NCBI GenBank assembly: GCA_035079385.1
Contig: JAVHKY010000088.1
Location: forward strand, 1 to 64,000
Source: Aspidiotus rigidus
Lineage: Eukaryota > Arthropoda > Insecta > Hemiptera > Diaspididae
DNA length: 64,000 nt
Reading direction: 5' to 3'
Below, piece by piece: positions 1 to 8,040 of the stretch (positions are counted from its first letter, which is position 1; each line of letters begins with the position of its first letter). The notes beneath the pieces are model-generated. The model made no database searches and was not told the DNA's origin. It saw only the letters and a program-made list of their open reading frames with translations. A program made the translations under genes and the position numbers.

Positions 1-90
1 ACTCTGCTTGATAATAATAAGCTATGTGCTTGACTTTAGACATTCAGCTTCACGCTTTATCAACTCTGCTTGATAATAATAGGCTGTGTG
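1..90 (+). repeat. Short direct repeat, 62-bp offset
   Basis: Positions 1-28 recur at 63-90 with two mismatches, starting from ACTCTGCTTGATAATAATA. The 62-bp period suggests part of a small tandem repeat that may extend left of the window. No relation to the 165-bp satellite is visible. Confidence 0.7.
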
Positions 91-578
91 ATAAGGAAGT
101 AGTTCACATAAAGCAGTCCTTAACAAGAATAATAAATGCACACCAAACTTGAAGGAGAAAGAAAAAAAGGTTACCAACTTGTTCAGCAAAAACAACATTT
201 CTTGTATTTTGTTAGGATTGAAACAAGTAACTATGTAATTTAATATCAATAGTGACAACTTCAGAAGAATAGAACTTTGAAAATTCAAAAAATTCTTAAA
301 AATTGAAAGACCAACAAAAACCAGTGATTTAAAAAATGGTAACCACAAATTGAACCTGAATATATGAAATTTAGAGAATAAAAATGAACGAAATGGTCGA
401 AAATATAAAATCAAGTCCAAAATTCACAGGATAGTCCCACATATGATAATCAATAAATAGAAGCGACCGGTTTTGAACTGGGTGCAGCTCATCAGGGGAA
501 TTTTGACACATTTTATGATGCAACCTACTTCCCTAAACATGAACCATCAGAAACCAATCACACACGCAAATATGAAAG
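1..578. other. AT-rich flank left of the satellite, no gene recognised
   Basis: This stretch shows no clear similarity to the 165-bp satellite except perhaps a few bases near 545-560 that resemble the CATCAGAAA part of the monomer. A 132-codon open frame on the minus strand (22-420) is rich in Phe, Leu, Ile and Lys. It has no recognisable domain, and open frames of this kind arise readily in A/T-biased DNA. Positions 466-540 are less AT-rich but contain no tRNA, rRNA or protein motif that I can identify. It may be unique flank or a decayed repeat. Confidence 0.5.
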
Positions 579-889
579 GGTGACTCAAAATGGTACCCAA
601 TAGTCCTATGCTAACCAAAATTTAACGCAGATTAGGAAATTCATTCTGATTCAGCAGAAAAACTTGACGACAAATTACAATTTTGAAAATTCAAAATTAT
701 CGCTTTCTATGCAAAACTTAATTTTTATCAGAAAAAAATCTCTGGCGAATAAAAATAGTACCCAATAGTCCTATCCTGACCAGAATTTAATGCAGATTAC
801 GAATTTCATGCTGAATCAGCCAAAAAAACTTGACTAAAAATCACAATTTTGGAAATTCGAAATAATCGACTTTTGTGTAAAACTTGATA
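579..889 (+). repeat. Left edge of the 165-bp satellite array (decayed monomers)
   Basis: About two monomers are readable from the GGTGACTCAAAATGGTACCC segment at 579, which aligns with the consensus GGCGACTAAAAATGATACCC. They carry many more differences than monomers in the core, such as ATCTCTGGCGAATAAAAATAG in place of the usual ATTACTGGCGAC segment. Divergent terminal monomers are typical of satellite edges that escape homogenisation. The segment ends where the Helitron begins, after the A at 889. Confidence 0.85.
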
Positions 890-1097
890 TCTTCTAATAT
901 ATAAAGCAGAAAGTTTGTCTGTCTGTCTGTCCTCCTGTCCGTTTATAACTCGAGAACTACTGGGCCGATCGCTTTCAAACTTTCAGGATATATTGTCCTC
1001 ATCCCAGAGCAGCACATAGACTCATAAAAATAAAAATTTGACGGGGAGGTGCTGAGTAATTTCAAAAAAGGGCAAAAACAATGACTTTTTTCAATAT

Positions 1098-1560
1098 AAA
1101 AAAACGTGGTGGTGTAGCTTGCCATGTATGTTGGACCTACGCGCGTCGAGTGGCGCAGTTTCGAGAATTGAATTATTGTGATAACTCGAGTATAACTCAT
1201 TTTTATGAAAAATTAAAGAGAACAAAAATTGTAGCCCCTGTAATTTCCTTTCGAATGAGCCTGGTTCCAGATTTTTAGGAGGAAATTTTGTGACTACAGT
1301 ATTCGCTGTACTTCCATACTAAGCAAGTTATTTTATTCACAGTTTTAAAAACACCTACATAAAGGATTTTACATCCGGTATCTCATACAAGAACCAATGT
1401 CTAGACACGATGCGCACGCTGCGCACTGCGTATGGGCTAGTGGAAATTACCCTTTTTTTACCTGTTGTCCGTGTGTTTTCTTAGGGACTGGCAAAATGTC
1501 AATGGATTTGTCTGTATTCTGCTGCAATACAGGCTTCACGCGTCAAGTCAGCTCTCAAGT
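1098..1560 (+). repeat. Helitron internal duplication, copy 1
   Basis: It begins with A7 followed by CGTGGTGGTGTAGCTTGCCA and contains GATAACTCGAG (1180), a long shared block ending GGAGGAAATTTTG near 1290, ACATCCGG (1371) and GCTGCAATACAG (1521). The same landmarks recur in the same order in copy 2, with offsets growing from 578 to about 793 bp because of indels. The outer limits are approximate. Confidence 0.75.
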
Positions 1561-1675
1561 GAATTAGTGTGTAAAAAATTTAATTTGGTGATTTTATTTT
1601 TGTGCAACTCGGAACTTTGATATATTTTTATAAGTACAGTCGCAGTTTTTGGTGTCTTTTTTCTTATTTTTGAAT

Positions 1676-2345
1676 AAAAAAACGTGGTGGTGTAGCTTGC
1701 CATTGAACGCGTTGTTCCAACATTACCGTTCAAACGCATTGAGCGGCGCAGTTATAAAAATCAAGTTATGGTGATAACTCGAGTTTTACTCATTTTTATG
1801 AAAAATTGAAGAGAACAAAAATTATTGCCCCTTTAATTTCCTTTCGAATGAGCCCAATTCCAGATTTTTAGGAGGAAATTTTGGAACTATTGGTATTTTG
1901 ACTGATGCGTATTTAAGATCATTGTGTTTACAGAGAGAGAGCATTTAAACCGGTTGCTCTGGATGAATCTATAGAGACTATTCGAGTTTGACGTATCCAA
2001 TTTTCGATTTTGAAAGGAGACGTTTATGTAAAATAATTTCTTGAAAATTTGCTCTTCTTTTGTGACGAGAAACTATACATTAGGTAAATATCGTCGTCAG
2101 AGTTTGAAACTACCTAAGAAAAGGTACTGGGTTCGAGAAAGAATTAAGAAAATTACATCCGGTTTCTCATATAGGAAACGACTGAGTTCGTCTCATGCCT
2201 CTACACAGACTGATGTAATGCTTTGGGGATATGGCAGGCTTTTTACCTTCTGTCCATCTATTTCCTTAATCATTGCGACGGTTCATGAATTAGTCCGTTT
2301 TTTGCTGCAATACAGCCCTTACCTGTCAACTCAGCTCTTACCGTT
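1676..2345 (+). repeat. Helitron internal duplication, copy 2
   Basis: Landmarks of copy 1 recur: the A7-CGTGGTGGTG block at 1676, GATAACTCGAG at 1773, GGAGGAAATTTTG ending near 1883, ACATCCGG at 2155 and GCTGCAATACAG at 2314. The two copies are clearly diverged, so the duplication predates this insertion and is probably a property of the Helitron family, perhaps from two elements fused in tandem. Confidence 0.75.
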
Positions 2346-2391
2346 AAAATTAAAATATTTACAAAACACTGATATCTACTCAACACACAGC

Positions 2392-2420
2392 TGGCGGGCC
2401 GGTGCGCCACCAACCGCTAG
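2392..2420 (+). other. Helitron 3' terminal hairpin and CTAG end
   Basis: TGGCG (2392-2396) and CGCCA (2405-2409) form a 5-bp GC-rich stem with an 8-nt loop. The end CTAG (2417-2420) follows 7 nt after the stem. In Helitrons this subterminal hairpin acts as the rolling-circle termination signal. The assignment rests on position and shape. Confidence 0.75.
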
Positions 2421-3108
2421 TTCATCATAAAAAAGTCTCTGGCGACTAAAAATGATACCCAATAGTCCTATCCTAACCGAAATTTAACGCAGATTAGGAA
2501 CTTCATGCTGATTCAGCAAAAAAACTTGACTACAAATCACAATTTCAAAAATTCAAAATTATTGCTTTCTATGCAAAACTTAATTTTCATCAGAAAAAAA
2601 TTACTGGCGACTAAAAATGATACCCAATAGTCCTATCCTAACCGACATTTAACGCAGATTACGAATTTCATGCTGATTCAGCAAAAAAACTTGACTACAA
2701 ATCACAATTTTGAAAATTCGAAATTATCGCATTCTATGCAAAACTTAATTTTCATCAGAAAAAAATTACTGGCGACTAAGAATGATACCCAATAGTCCTA
2801 TCCTAACCGAAATTTAACGCAGATTACGAATTTCATGCTGATTCGGCAAAAAAACTTGACTACAAATCACAATTTTGAAAATTCGAAATTATGGCTTTCT
2901 TTGCAAAACTTAATTTTCATCAGAAAAAAATTACTGGCGACTAAAAATGATACCCAATAGTCCTATCCTAACCGAAATTTAACGTAGATTACAAATTTCA
3001 TGCTGATTCAGCAAAAAAACTTGACTACAAATCACAATTTAGTAAATTTGAAATTATCGCTTTCAACTTAATTTTCATCAGAAAAAAATTACTGGCGACA
3101 AAAATGAT
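2421..3108 (+). repeat. 165-bp satellite segment between the two mobile elements
   Basis: About four monomers in the same orientation as the main array run from the remnant monomer after the Helitron to the LTR element's target site. The last monomer before the retrotransposon lacks a few bases (TTTCAACTTAATT) and is more diverged than core units. It continues in phase across the retrotransposon: ...AAAATGAT before the insertion and ATGATAACCAATAGTCC after it are two halves of one monomer. Confidence 0.95.
3104..3108 (+). repeat. Target site duplication ATGAT, left copy
   Basis: ATGAT directly precedes the 5' LTR and is repeated directly after the 3' LTR at 7231-7235. It is part of the satellite consensus (AAAATGATACCC), so the integration target was a satellite monomer. 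Confidence 0.93.
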
Positions 3109-3237
3109 TGTAACAACATGCGCGCTATCTATAATTCTGTTGTCATTATCACTATGCATTATCATAAATAAAGTCATTCCTTCTTTGTTGGTGCTCAAAT
3201 TATATACTTAATTTGATCGTATTTACTATGCTAAACA
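3109..3237 (+). repeat. 5' LTR (129 bp)
   Basis: The LTR starts TGTAAC and ends TAAACA. Compared with 7102-7230 it differs at five sites and has no indels. It contains a TATAAT-like segment (3130-3135) and AATAAA (3167-3172), so a compact U3-R-U5 could hold promoter and polyadenylation signals. A length of 129 bp is short for the superfamily. Confidence 0.95.
3167..3172 (+). promoter_or_regulatory. AATAAA polyadenylation signal in the 5' LTR
   Basis: A canonical AATAAA hexamer, conserved at the matching position of the 3' LTR (7160-7165), where it would serve to end the element's transcript. Confidence 0.55.
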
Positions 3238-3255
3238 TGGTGTCAGGTGAAAACC
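3238..3255 (+). promoter_or_regulatory. Primer binding site, probably tRNA-Leu
   Basis: TGGTGTCAG lies directly after the LTR's terminal CA. TGG pairs with the universal CCA tail, and the following GTGTCAG matches what I know of tRNA-Leu 3' ends (CTGACACCA). Pairing beyond nine bases is less certain. Position and the TGG start support the call. The tRNA identity is from recall and not checked. Confidence 0.65.
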
Positions 3256-3297
3256 TTAATTTTTTTTTGAGAAAGTGAACCAAGCAATTACTACGCG

Positions 3298-5925
3298 ATG
3301 TCAACTCAAAATACCGATTTGTTGGCTGACCTCAAGCCTGTGTCGTTCATAGCTGAAAATGCGCTAGAAAACTGGAAATGTTTCAAGCAGAAGATTCAAT
3401 GGTATATTGACGGATTAACAAAACCATCGAACAAGAAGCAAGTTTCAGTCCTTATGACGAAAATCGGAGATGAAGGTATCGATCTTTTCGATACGTTTCA
3501 ACTAGGAGATGATCCCCAGTTTGCAAAAATACTAGAAGCGTTTGATAATCACGTTGCTGAACACACGAATTTAGTTTTCGAGGATCACCAATTTCTTACG
3601 TCATCACAAAAGTCAGGTCAGTCGATAGATGCTTTTGTTCTTCAGTTAAGAAAGAAAGCTGCGAAATGTGAATTTTGTTCCGATGATACTCAGCGATTGA
3701 TAAGAGACGTTCTTATCATGGGAATTCAGGATAAGAAACTTCAGCGAGATCTCCTGAAGGACAAAGATCTTACATTAGACACTGCGATATCAAAATGTAA
3801 GATCTGGGAAAAAGCTGGTCATGATTCTGAAACATTGACAAACCAGGTCAAAGAGAATATTCCCGTTCCCATTGATCAAGTTGCTCGAGAAAAGCGATAT
3901 CCGGATAATCGCTATTCTAAAAGAACAGAGAATAAAATGAATTGTACTCGGTGCGGTTCTCAACACTTGAGAAGACAATGCCCTGCATACGGTAATAAGT
4001 GTGGTCATTGTCAGAAGTTAAATCATTTTGTAACTGCATGTAGAAGTAAACTTAATGGCTTTCCGCCTGCTAAAGCTGATAATATTGAAGTTTCAACTGC
4101 TAATGATGAGAATAAAGCTGATAGTCTTCAAATTCTGAATATATGTGCAGTAGAAGGAAACGTAAAGAAGAAAAAGAAGCCGCGTCGATGGTATGTTCAA
4201 ATGAAGTTACGTAATGCAGACGTTCGCTTCAAAGTGGATACAGGCGCCGAGTGTAATACCCTAAAATACGAAGATTACAAGAAAATCGAACCGCAACCAC
4301 CTCTACTGCCTACAAATGTAGCTTTGCGGCCATACATGTCCAAAAATCTCATTTTTCCTCTTGGAAAAATTACAATTCCACATGATGAGCAGCTGTTGTT
4401 TGAATATTATGTGTTGAAACCAGGTGAGAAAATTGATAACTTACTCTCTTTAGAAACTTGTGAAGAGTTGGGTCTCATCAAAATTCCGGATGAAGTTACT
4501 ATTAATCAAGCAAATAAAGATCTTTTTGAAGGTCTTGGCAAAATTCCCGGAAAAGTATCGTTAGACTTAGATCCAAAAGTAAAACCTGTGATAGCGCGAC
4601 GCAGATGTTTTGCTAAAGCTATCTTACCTCGTTTAAAAAATACATTGAATGAAATGGAAAAATTACGAGTGATAGAAAAAGTCACAAAGCCAACTGAATG
4701 GGTATCCAACATATTAGCAATTGAAAAGAATAATGCTAGACGAGATTTACAAATTTGTCTAGATCCAAAGGAACTGAATAAAGCCATCAGAATTCCCAAG
4801 TATACAATTCCAAAAACTGAGGAATTGATTTCTGAACTAACTGGTAAAAAAATATTTTCTGTTCTGGACATGTCATCAGGATTTTGGCATCTAGAACTTG
4901 ATGATGATTCGGCTTCAGCAACTACATTTCAAACACCTTTTGGACGCTATCGATTCAAAAGAATGTGCTTTGGTCTTAGTAGTGCTCCAGAAATTTTCAT
5001 GAGAAAAGTTGTTGAAATTTTTGGTGATTTGGATGGTTGTACCCCTTACTTTGACAATTTAATCATAGCAGGTGAAACTGAAGAACAACATGATAAAATC
5101 CTGGCTAAAGTGTTTGATCGCGCCCATCAATATAATGTTCGTTTCAACACTGACAAATTACAGTATAAAAAACCAGAAGTTTGTTTTTTAGGACTTATAG
5201 TAAATGCCAGCGGTATACAGATAAACCCAGAACGCATAAGAGCTATTCAAGAATTCAGAACCCCTGAAGACAGCAAAGCAGTTCATCGATTTTTAGGAAT
5301 GGCAAAGTTCTTGAATTCGTTTATTCCTAATCTGTCAAGTCAAACGCAAGAACTGCGTAAGTTAACTCGACCGGATGTGAAATTTGAGTGGAAAAAGGAA
5401 CACCAAATAGAATTTGATACAATTAAAAAGCTGATAGCGACTGCACCAGTTCTACGAATTTTTGATTCATCCTTGCCTATTGTAATTCAAACTGATGCAT
5501 CAAAAGCTGGTATTGGATCCTGCCTTCTGCAAGATAGTCAACCCATTGCATTTGCCTCGCGGGCACTTGCAAAAAGTGAGCAAAGATACTCACAAATTGA
5601 AAAAGAACTCTTAGCAATTGTTTTTGCAGTGGAAAAGTTCCATTATTACGTTTATGGTCAACCTATTGTAGTCCAATCTGATCATAAACCACTGCAAACA
5701 ATATTGAATAAGCCATTTGATAAAATATCAAGTCGATTACAACGCTTATGCCTGCGTTTGTTGAAGTACAATCTTAAAGTGGTGTACACACCAGGTAAAG
5801 AAATGTTCATAGCAGATGCCTTATCTCGTGCCTTTATTCATAGGATCCCTGAAGAAGATATTGTGCAAACATTTCATGTCCATTCTAATACAAGAGTTGT
5901 TGCCACAGCAGAAAGAAAGAGTTAG
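3298..5925 (+). CDS. Gag-Pol polyprotein: gag, protease, reverse transcriptase, RNase H
   Basis: This 875-residue frame begins at an ATG 60 nt after the 5' LTR. Residues 1-200 resemble the retrotransposon gag/capsid region. Two zinc knuckles follow at 216-248: C216-C219-H223-C228 (CX2CX3HX4C) and C235 to C248 (CX2CX4HX4C). The aspartic protease motif DTG is at 314-316. The RT spans about 430-630, with the first catalytic Asp at 524 in an LDM context and the active-site box at 584-587. That box reads YFDN; the family normally has YFDD, so one of the metal-binding acidic residues is lost. RNase H covers about 725-835 with D733, E770 and D795 in their usual contexts. The frame stops at TAG (5923-5925) and remains open in the same frame beyond. 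Gag and pol are in one frame with no frameshift. The product would assemble particles and copy RNA to DNA, but the Asn in RT probably prevents this. Confidence 0.93.
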   Translation: MSTQNTDLLADLKPVSFIAENALENWKCFKQKIQWYIDGLTKPSNKKQVSVLMTKIGDEGIDLFDTFQLGDDPQFAKILEAFDNHVAEHTNLVFEDHQFLTSSQKSGQSIDAFVLQLRKKAAKCEFCSDDTQRLIRDVLIMGIQDKKLQRDLLKDKDLTLDTAISKCKIWEKAGHDSETLTNQVKENIPVPIDQVAREKRYPDNRYSKRTENKMNCTRCGSQHLRRQCPAYGNKCGHCQKLNHFVTACRSKLNGFPPAKADNIEVSTANDENKADSLQILNICAVEGNVKKKKKPRRWYVQMKLRNADVRFKVDTGAECNTLKYEDYKKIEPQPPLLPTNVALRPYMSKNLIFPLGKITIPHDEQLLFEYYVLKPGEKIDNLLSLETCEELGLIKIPDEVTINQANKDLFEGLGKIPGKVSLDLDPKVKPVIARRRCFAKAILPRLKNTLNEMEKLRVIEKVTKPTEWVSNILAIEKNNARRDLQICLDPKELNKAIRIPKYTIPKTEELISELTGKKIFSVLDMSSGFWHLELDDDSASATTFQTPFGRYRFKRMCFGLSSAPEIFMRKVVEIFGDLDGCTPYFDNLIIAGETEEQHDKILAKVFDRAHQYNVRFNTDKLQYKKPEVCFLGLIVNASGIQINPERIRAIQEFRTPEDSKAVHRFLGMAKFLNSFIPNLSSQTQELRKLTRPDVKFEWKKEHQIEFDTIKKLIATAPVLRIFDSSLPIVIQTDASKAGIGSCLLQDSQPIAFASRALAKSEQRYSQIEKELLAIVFAVEKFHYYVYGQPIVVQSDHKPLQTILNKPFDKISSRLQRLCLRLLKYNLKVVYTPGKEMFIADALSRAFIHRIPEEDIVQTFHVHSNTRVVATAERKS

Positions 5926-5928
5926 CTA

Positions 5929-7051
5929 GTGGAAGAAACAATGAATGATCCAGATTTGAAGATATTACTGCAATATGTAACACAAGGTTGGCCAGAGTCC
6001 AAAAATAAAATGAATCCTTCTTTGGCTCAATATTGGGGTTTGCAACACGAAATAACAGAAGATGATAATCTTTTATTCTTAGAGAACAGATTAATGATTC
6101 CTCAAAAAATGAGACCTGAGTTTCTACGTATGCTTCATGGAGGTCATTTGAATGAGCAAAAAATGAAAAATCTTGCTCGAGCAACTGTCTATTGGCCAAA
6201 AATCACATCAGATATCCATAATTTTGTGTTGGCCTGTAATGTCTGCTTGGTACATCAACGAAACAACCCTTCAGAACCACTGATGGCATTACCTATTCCA
6301 GAGCGTCCTTGGCAGCGAATCAGCACGGATATATGTACCCATAACAATCATGATTATCTTGTGGTTTATGATTCCTACTCGTATTGGTTAGAGGTATTGC
6401 ACATAAAATCTAAAGCAGCCTCAGAAATCATCAGACATTTAAAAAAAGTTTTCAGTCACCTAGGAGTTCCAGAAGAAGTTATGTCAGATAATGTTCCTTT
6501 TAATTCAGAAGAATACCTTCAATTTGCTAAAGATTGGGGCTTTAAACCAACTTTTAGTAGCCCCAAATATAGCCAGAGTAATGGATTTGCAGAAAAAGGT
6601 GTTGCAATAGCCAAAACGCTTCTTGCAAAGAATAAGGATCTGGAATATGCTCTTCTGCAGTATCGTGTCGCTCCCATTCCACACATGGGATATTCCCCAT
6701 CACAGATGTTGAACAATCGAACTCTCAAATCAATCATGCCAGTACCCTCCTCAACCTTGCAGTCATCTATACCGGACAAACTGGAAGTTCAAGGAAGAAA
6801 GAACGTTGCTAATAGAACAGCTACCAATTATTTCAATAGAACAACTCGCAATCTACCACCTCTTCAACCTGGTGATGCTGTCCTCTTGAAACGTCAACTC
6901 ACAGATCCGGTATGGAAGAAAGGAACAGTACTACAAGCAGCAAATGAACCAAGATCCTACACCGTTCAAGAATCAGATACAGGAGTTACCTTGCGTAGAA
7001 ATAGACGTTTTTTGCGGCCCATAAGAAAGCCTAATAGATTAATTGAAACTA

Positions 7052-7056
<5 letters not shown>
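5929..7056 (+). CDS. Integrase part of Pol, separated by an in-frame TAG
   Basis: This is the same frame as the upstream polyprotein, starting two codons after its TAG. The 5929 position is a GTG, and the first ATG is at 5941; neither has evidence as a real start. A linker is followed by the zinc-binding HHCC domain (H70 and H73 in HGGH, C103, C106). The catalytic core has D134, D187 and E222. The second Asp lies in DNVPF, one residue shorter than the textbook DNGPQF, which I believe is normal in this lineage. A basic SH3-like GPY/F-type C-terminal domain lies around 312-365. All three acidic residues are present. It would insert the cDNA into DNA, but it can be made only by readthrough of the TAG or by independent initiation. 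The TAA stop runs into an A35 tract. Confidence 0.9.
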
Positions 7057-7091
<35 letters not shown>

Positions 7092-7101
7092 AAGAGAAGC
7101 G
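7055..7101 (+). promoter_or_regulatory. A35 tract and polypurine tract before the 3' LTR
   Basis: Thirty-five consecutive A residues (7055-7089) start inside the integrase stop codon. They are followed by GAAAGAGAAGCG, which abuts the 3' LTR start at 7102. A purine run directly upstream of the 3' LTR is where plus-strand DNA synthesis is primed. The homopolymer is unusually long and is probably a slippage expansion, so its length may be unreliable. Confidence 0.8.
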
Positions 7102-7230
7102 TGTAACGACATGCGCGCTATCTATAATTCTGTTGTCATTATCACTATGCATTATCATAAATAAAGTCAATCCTTCTTTGTTAGTGCTCAAATGATGTAC
7201 TTAATTTGATCGTATTTACTATGCTAAACA
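7102..7230 (+). repeat. 3' LTR (129 bp)
   Basis: It is the same length as the 5' LTR and begins and ends identically (TGTAAC to TAAACA). The five differences from 3109-3237 are three A/G transitions, one T/A and one T/G. LTRs are identical at insertion, so about 3.9% divergence reflects mutation since then, unless gene conversion has intervened. Confidence 0.95.
7160..7165 (+). terminator. AATAAA polyadenylation signal in the 3' LTR
   Basis: The hexamer is at the same LTR offset as 3167-3172. It is the likely 3' end signal of the retrotransposon transcript. Confidence 0.6.
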
Positions 7231-7235
7231 ATGAT
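7231..7235 (+). repeat. Target site duplication ATGAT, right copy
   Basis: An exact match to 3104-3108. The satellite resumes straight after it with AACCAATAGTCC (one extra A relative to the consensus). Confidence 0.93.
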
Positions 7236-8040
7236 AACCAATAGTCCTATCCTAACCGACATTTAACGCAGATTACAAATTTCATGCTGATTCAGGAACA
7301 GAAACTTGACTACAGATCACAATATCAAAAATTGGAAATTATCGCTTTCTATGCAAAACTTAATTTTCATCAGAAAAAAATTACTGGCGACTAAAAATGA
7401 TACCCAAAAGTCCTATCCTAACCGAAATTTAACGCAGATTACGACATTCATGCTGATTCAGCAAAAAAACTTGACTACAAATCACAATTTCGAAAATTCA
7501 AAATTATTGCTTTCTATGCAAAACTTAATGTTCATCAGAAAAAAATTACTGGCGACTAAAAATGATACCCAATAGTCCTATCCTAACCGAAATTTAACGC
7601 AGATTACGAATTTCATGCTGATTCAGCAAAAAAACTTGACTACAAATCACAATTTCGAAAATTCGAAATTATCGCTTTCTATGCAAAACTTAATTTTCAT
7701 CAGAAAAAAATTACTGGCGACTAAAAATGATACCCAATAGTCCTATCCTAACCGAAATTTAACGTAGATTACGAATATCATGCTGATTCAGCAAAAAAAC
7801 TTGACTACAAATCACAATTTTGAAAATTCGCTTTCTATGCAAAACTTGATTTTCATCAGAAGAAAATTACTGGCGACAAAAATGATACCTAAAAGTCCTA
7901 TCCTAACCGAAATTTAACGCAGATTACGAATATCATGCTGATTCAGCAAAAAAACTTGACTACAAATCACAATTTCGAAAATTTGTAATTATCGATTTCT
8001 ATGCAAAACTTAATTTTCATCAGAAAAAAATTACTGGCGA

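Larger units (their letters stand above)
890..2420 (+). mobile_element. Non-autonomous Helitron inserted in satellite DNA
   Basis: The element starts TCTTCTAATATATAAAGC and continues into TTTGTCTGTCTGTCTGTCC, a 5' end of the kind seen in many arthropod Helitrons. It ends ...CCGCTAG, preceded by a short GC-rich hairpin. The base before it is A (889) and the base after it is T (2421). Removing it joins AACTTGATA to TTCATCA, which closely matches the satellite segment AACTTGATTTTCATCA, so the target was a monomer. These are the canonical Helitron marks: 5' TC, 3' hairpin plus CTAG, A/T insertion site, no terminal inverted repeats and no target duplication. The longest frames inside (943-1200 minus; 2041-2430 plus) show no Rep or helicase motif, so mobilisation would need a partner element in trans. 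The interior is an old direct duplication. The ends are exact by pattern; the family assignment is inference. Confidence 0.8.
3109..7230 (+). mobile_element. Ty3/mdg4-type (gypsy-type) LTR retrotransposon, 4122 bp, K02A2.6-like
   Basis: The element has two 129-bp direct terminal repeats beginning TGT and ending ACA, a candidate primer site directly after the 5' LTR, one long reading frame in the order gag, protease, RT, RNase H, integrase (interrupted by one TAG) and a purine-rich tract before the 3' LTR. It is flanked by the 5-bp duplication ATGAT. RNase H before integrase is the Ty3/gypsy order. The very short LTRs, double zinc knuckle and 'K02A2.6-like' pol motifs suggest the Mag-like side of the family (inference). 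There is no env. The LTRs differ at 5 of 129 sites, so the insertion is not very recent. An Asn in the RT active-site box and the internal TAG point to a copy that cannot move by itself. Confidence 0.95.

Noticed and set aside
22..420. 132-codon minus-strand frame rich in Phe, Leu and Ile
   Set aside because: Composition follows the A/T bias; no domain, homologous motif or transcription signal is visible.
466..540. Possible tRNA- or SINE-like segment in the left flank
   Set aside because: No complete A/B box pair or cloverleaf could be drawn, and no second copy is present in the window.
943..1278. Short frames on both strands in the Helitron (943-1200 minus, 1081-1278 plus, 1548-1739 minus)
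   Set aside because: They overlap each other and fall in the duplicated non-coding interior; shared peptide ends simply reflect the internal repeat.
2041..2430. 129-codon plus-strand frame
   Set aside because: It starts at TTG inside the Helitron's repeated non-coding interior and ends just past the Helitron border in satellite DNA, so it crosses two unrelated sequences.
6487..6501. Integrase DNVPF (one residue shorter than DNGPQF) as a damaging deletion
   Set aside because: The catalytic Asp is intact and this shortened form is, to my knowledge, usual in the K02A2.6-like lineage, so I treat it as a family trait.
3790..6779. Minus-strand frames opposite gag-pol (3790-4008, 4506-4871, 5885-6199, 6519-6779)
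   Set aside because: They are antisense shadows of well-supported zinc knuckle, RT and integrase coding.
7057..7101. Possible env or third reading frame in the retrotransposon
   Set aside because: Only 45 bp separate the integrase stop from the 3' LTR, so no env can be present.
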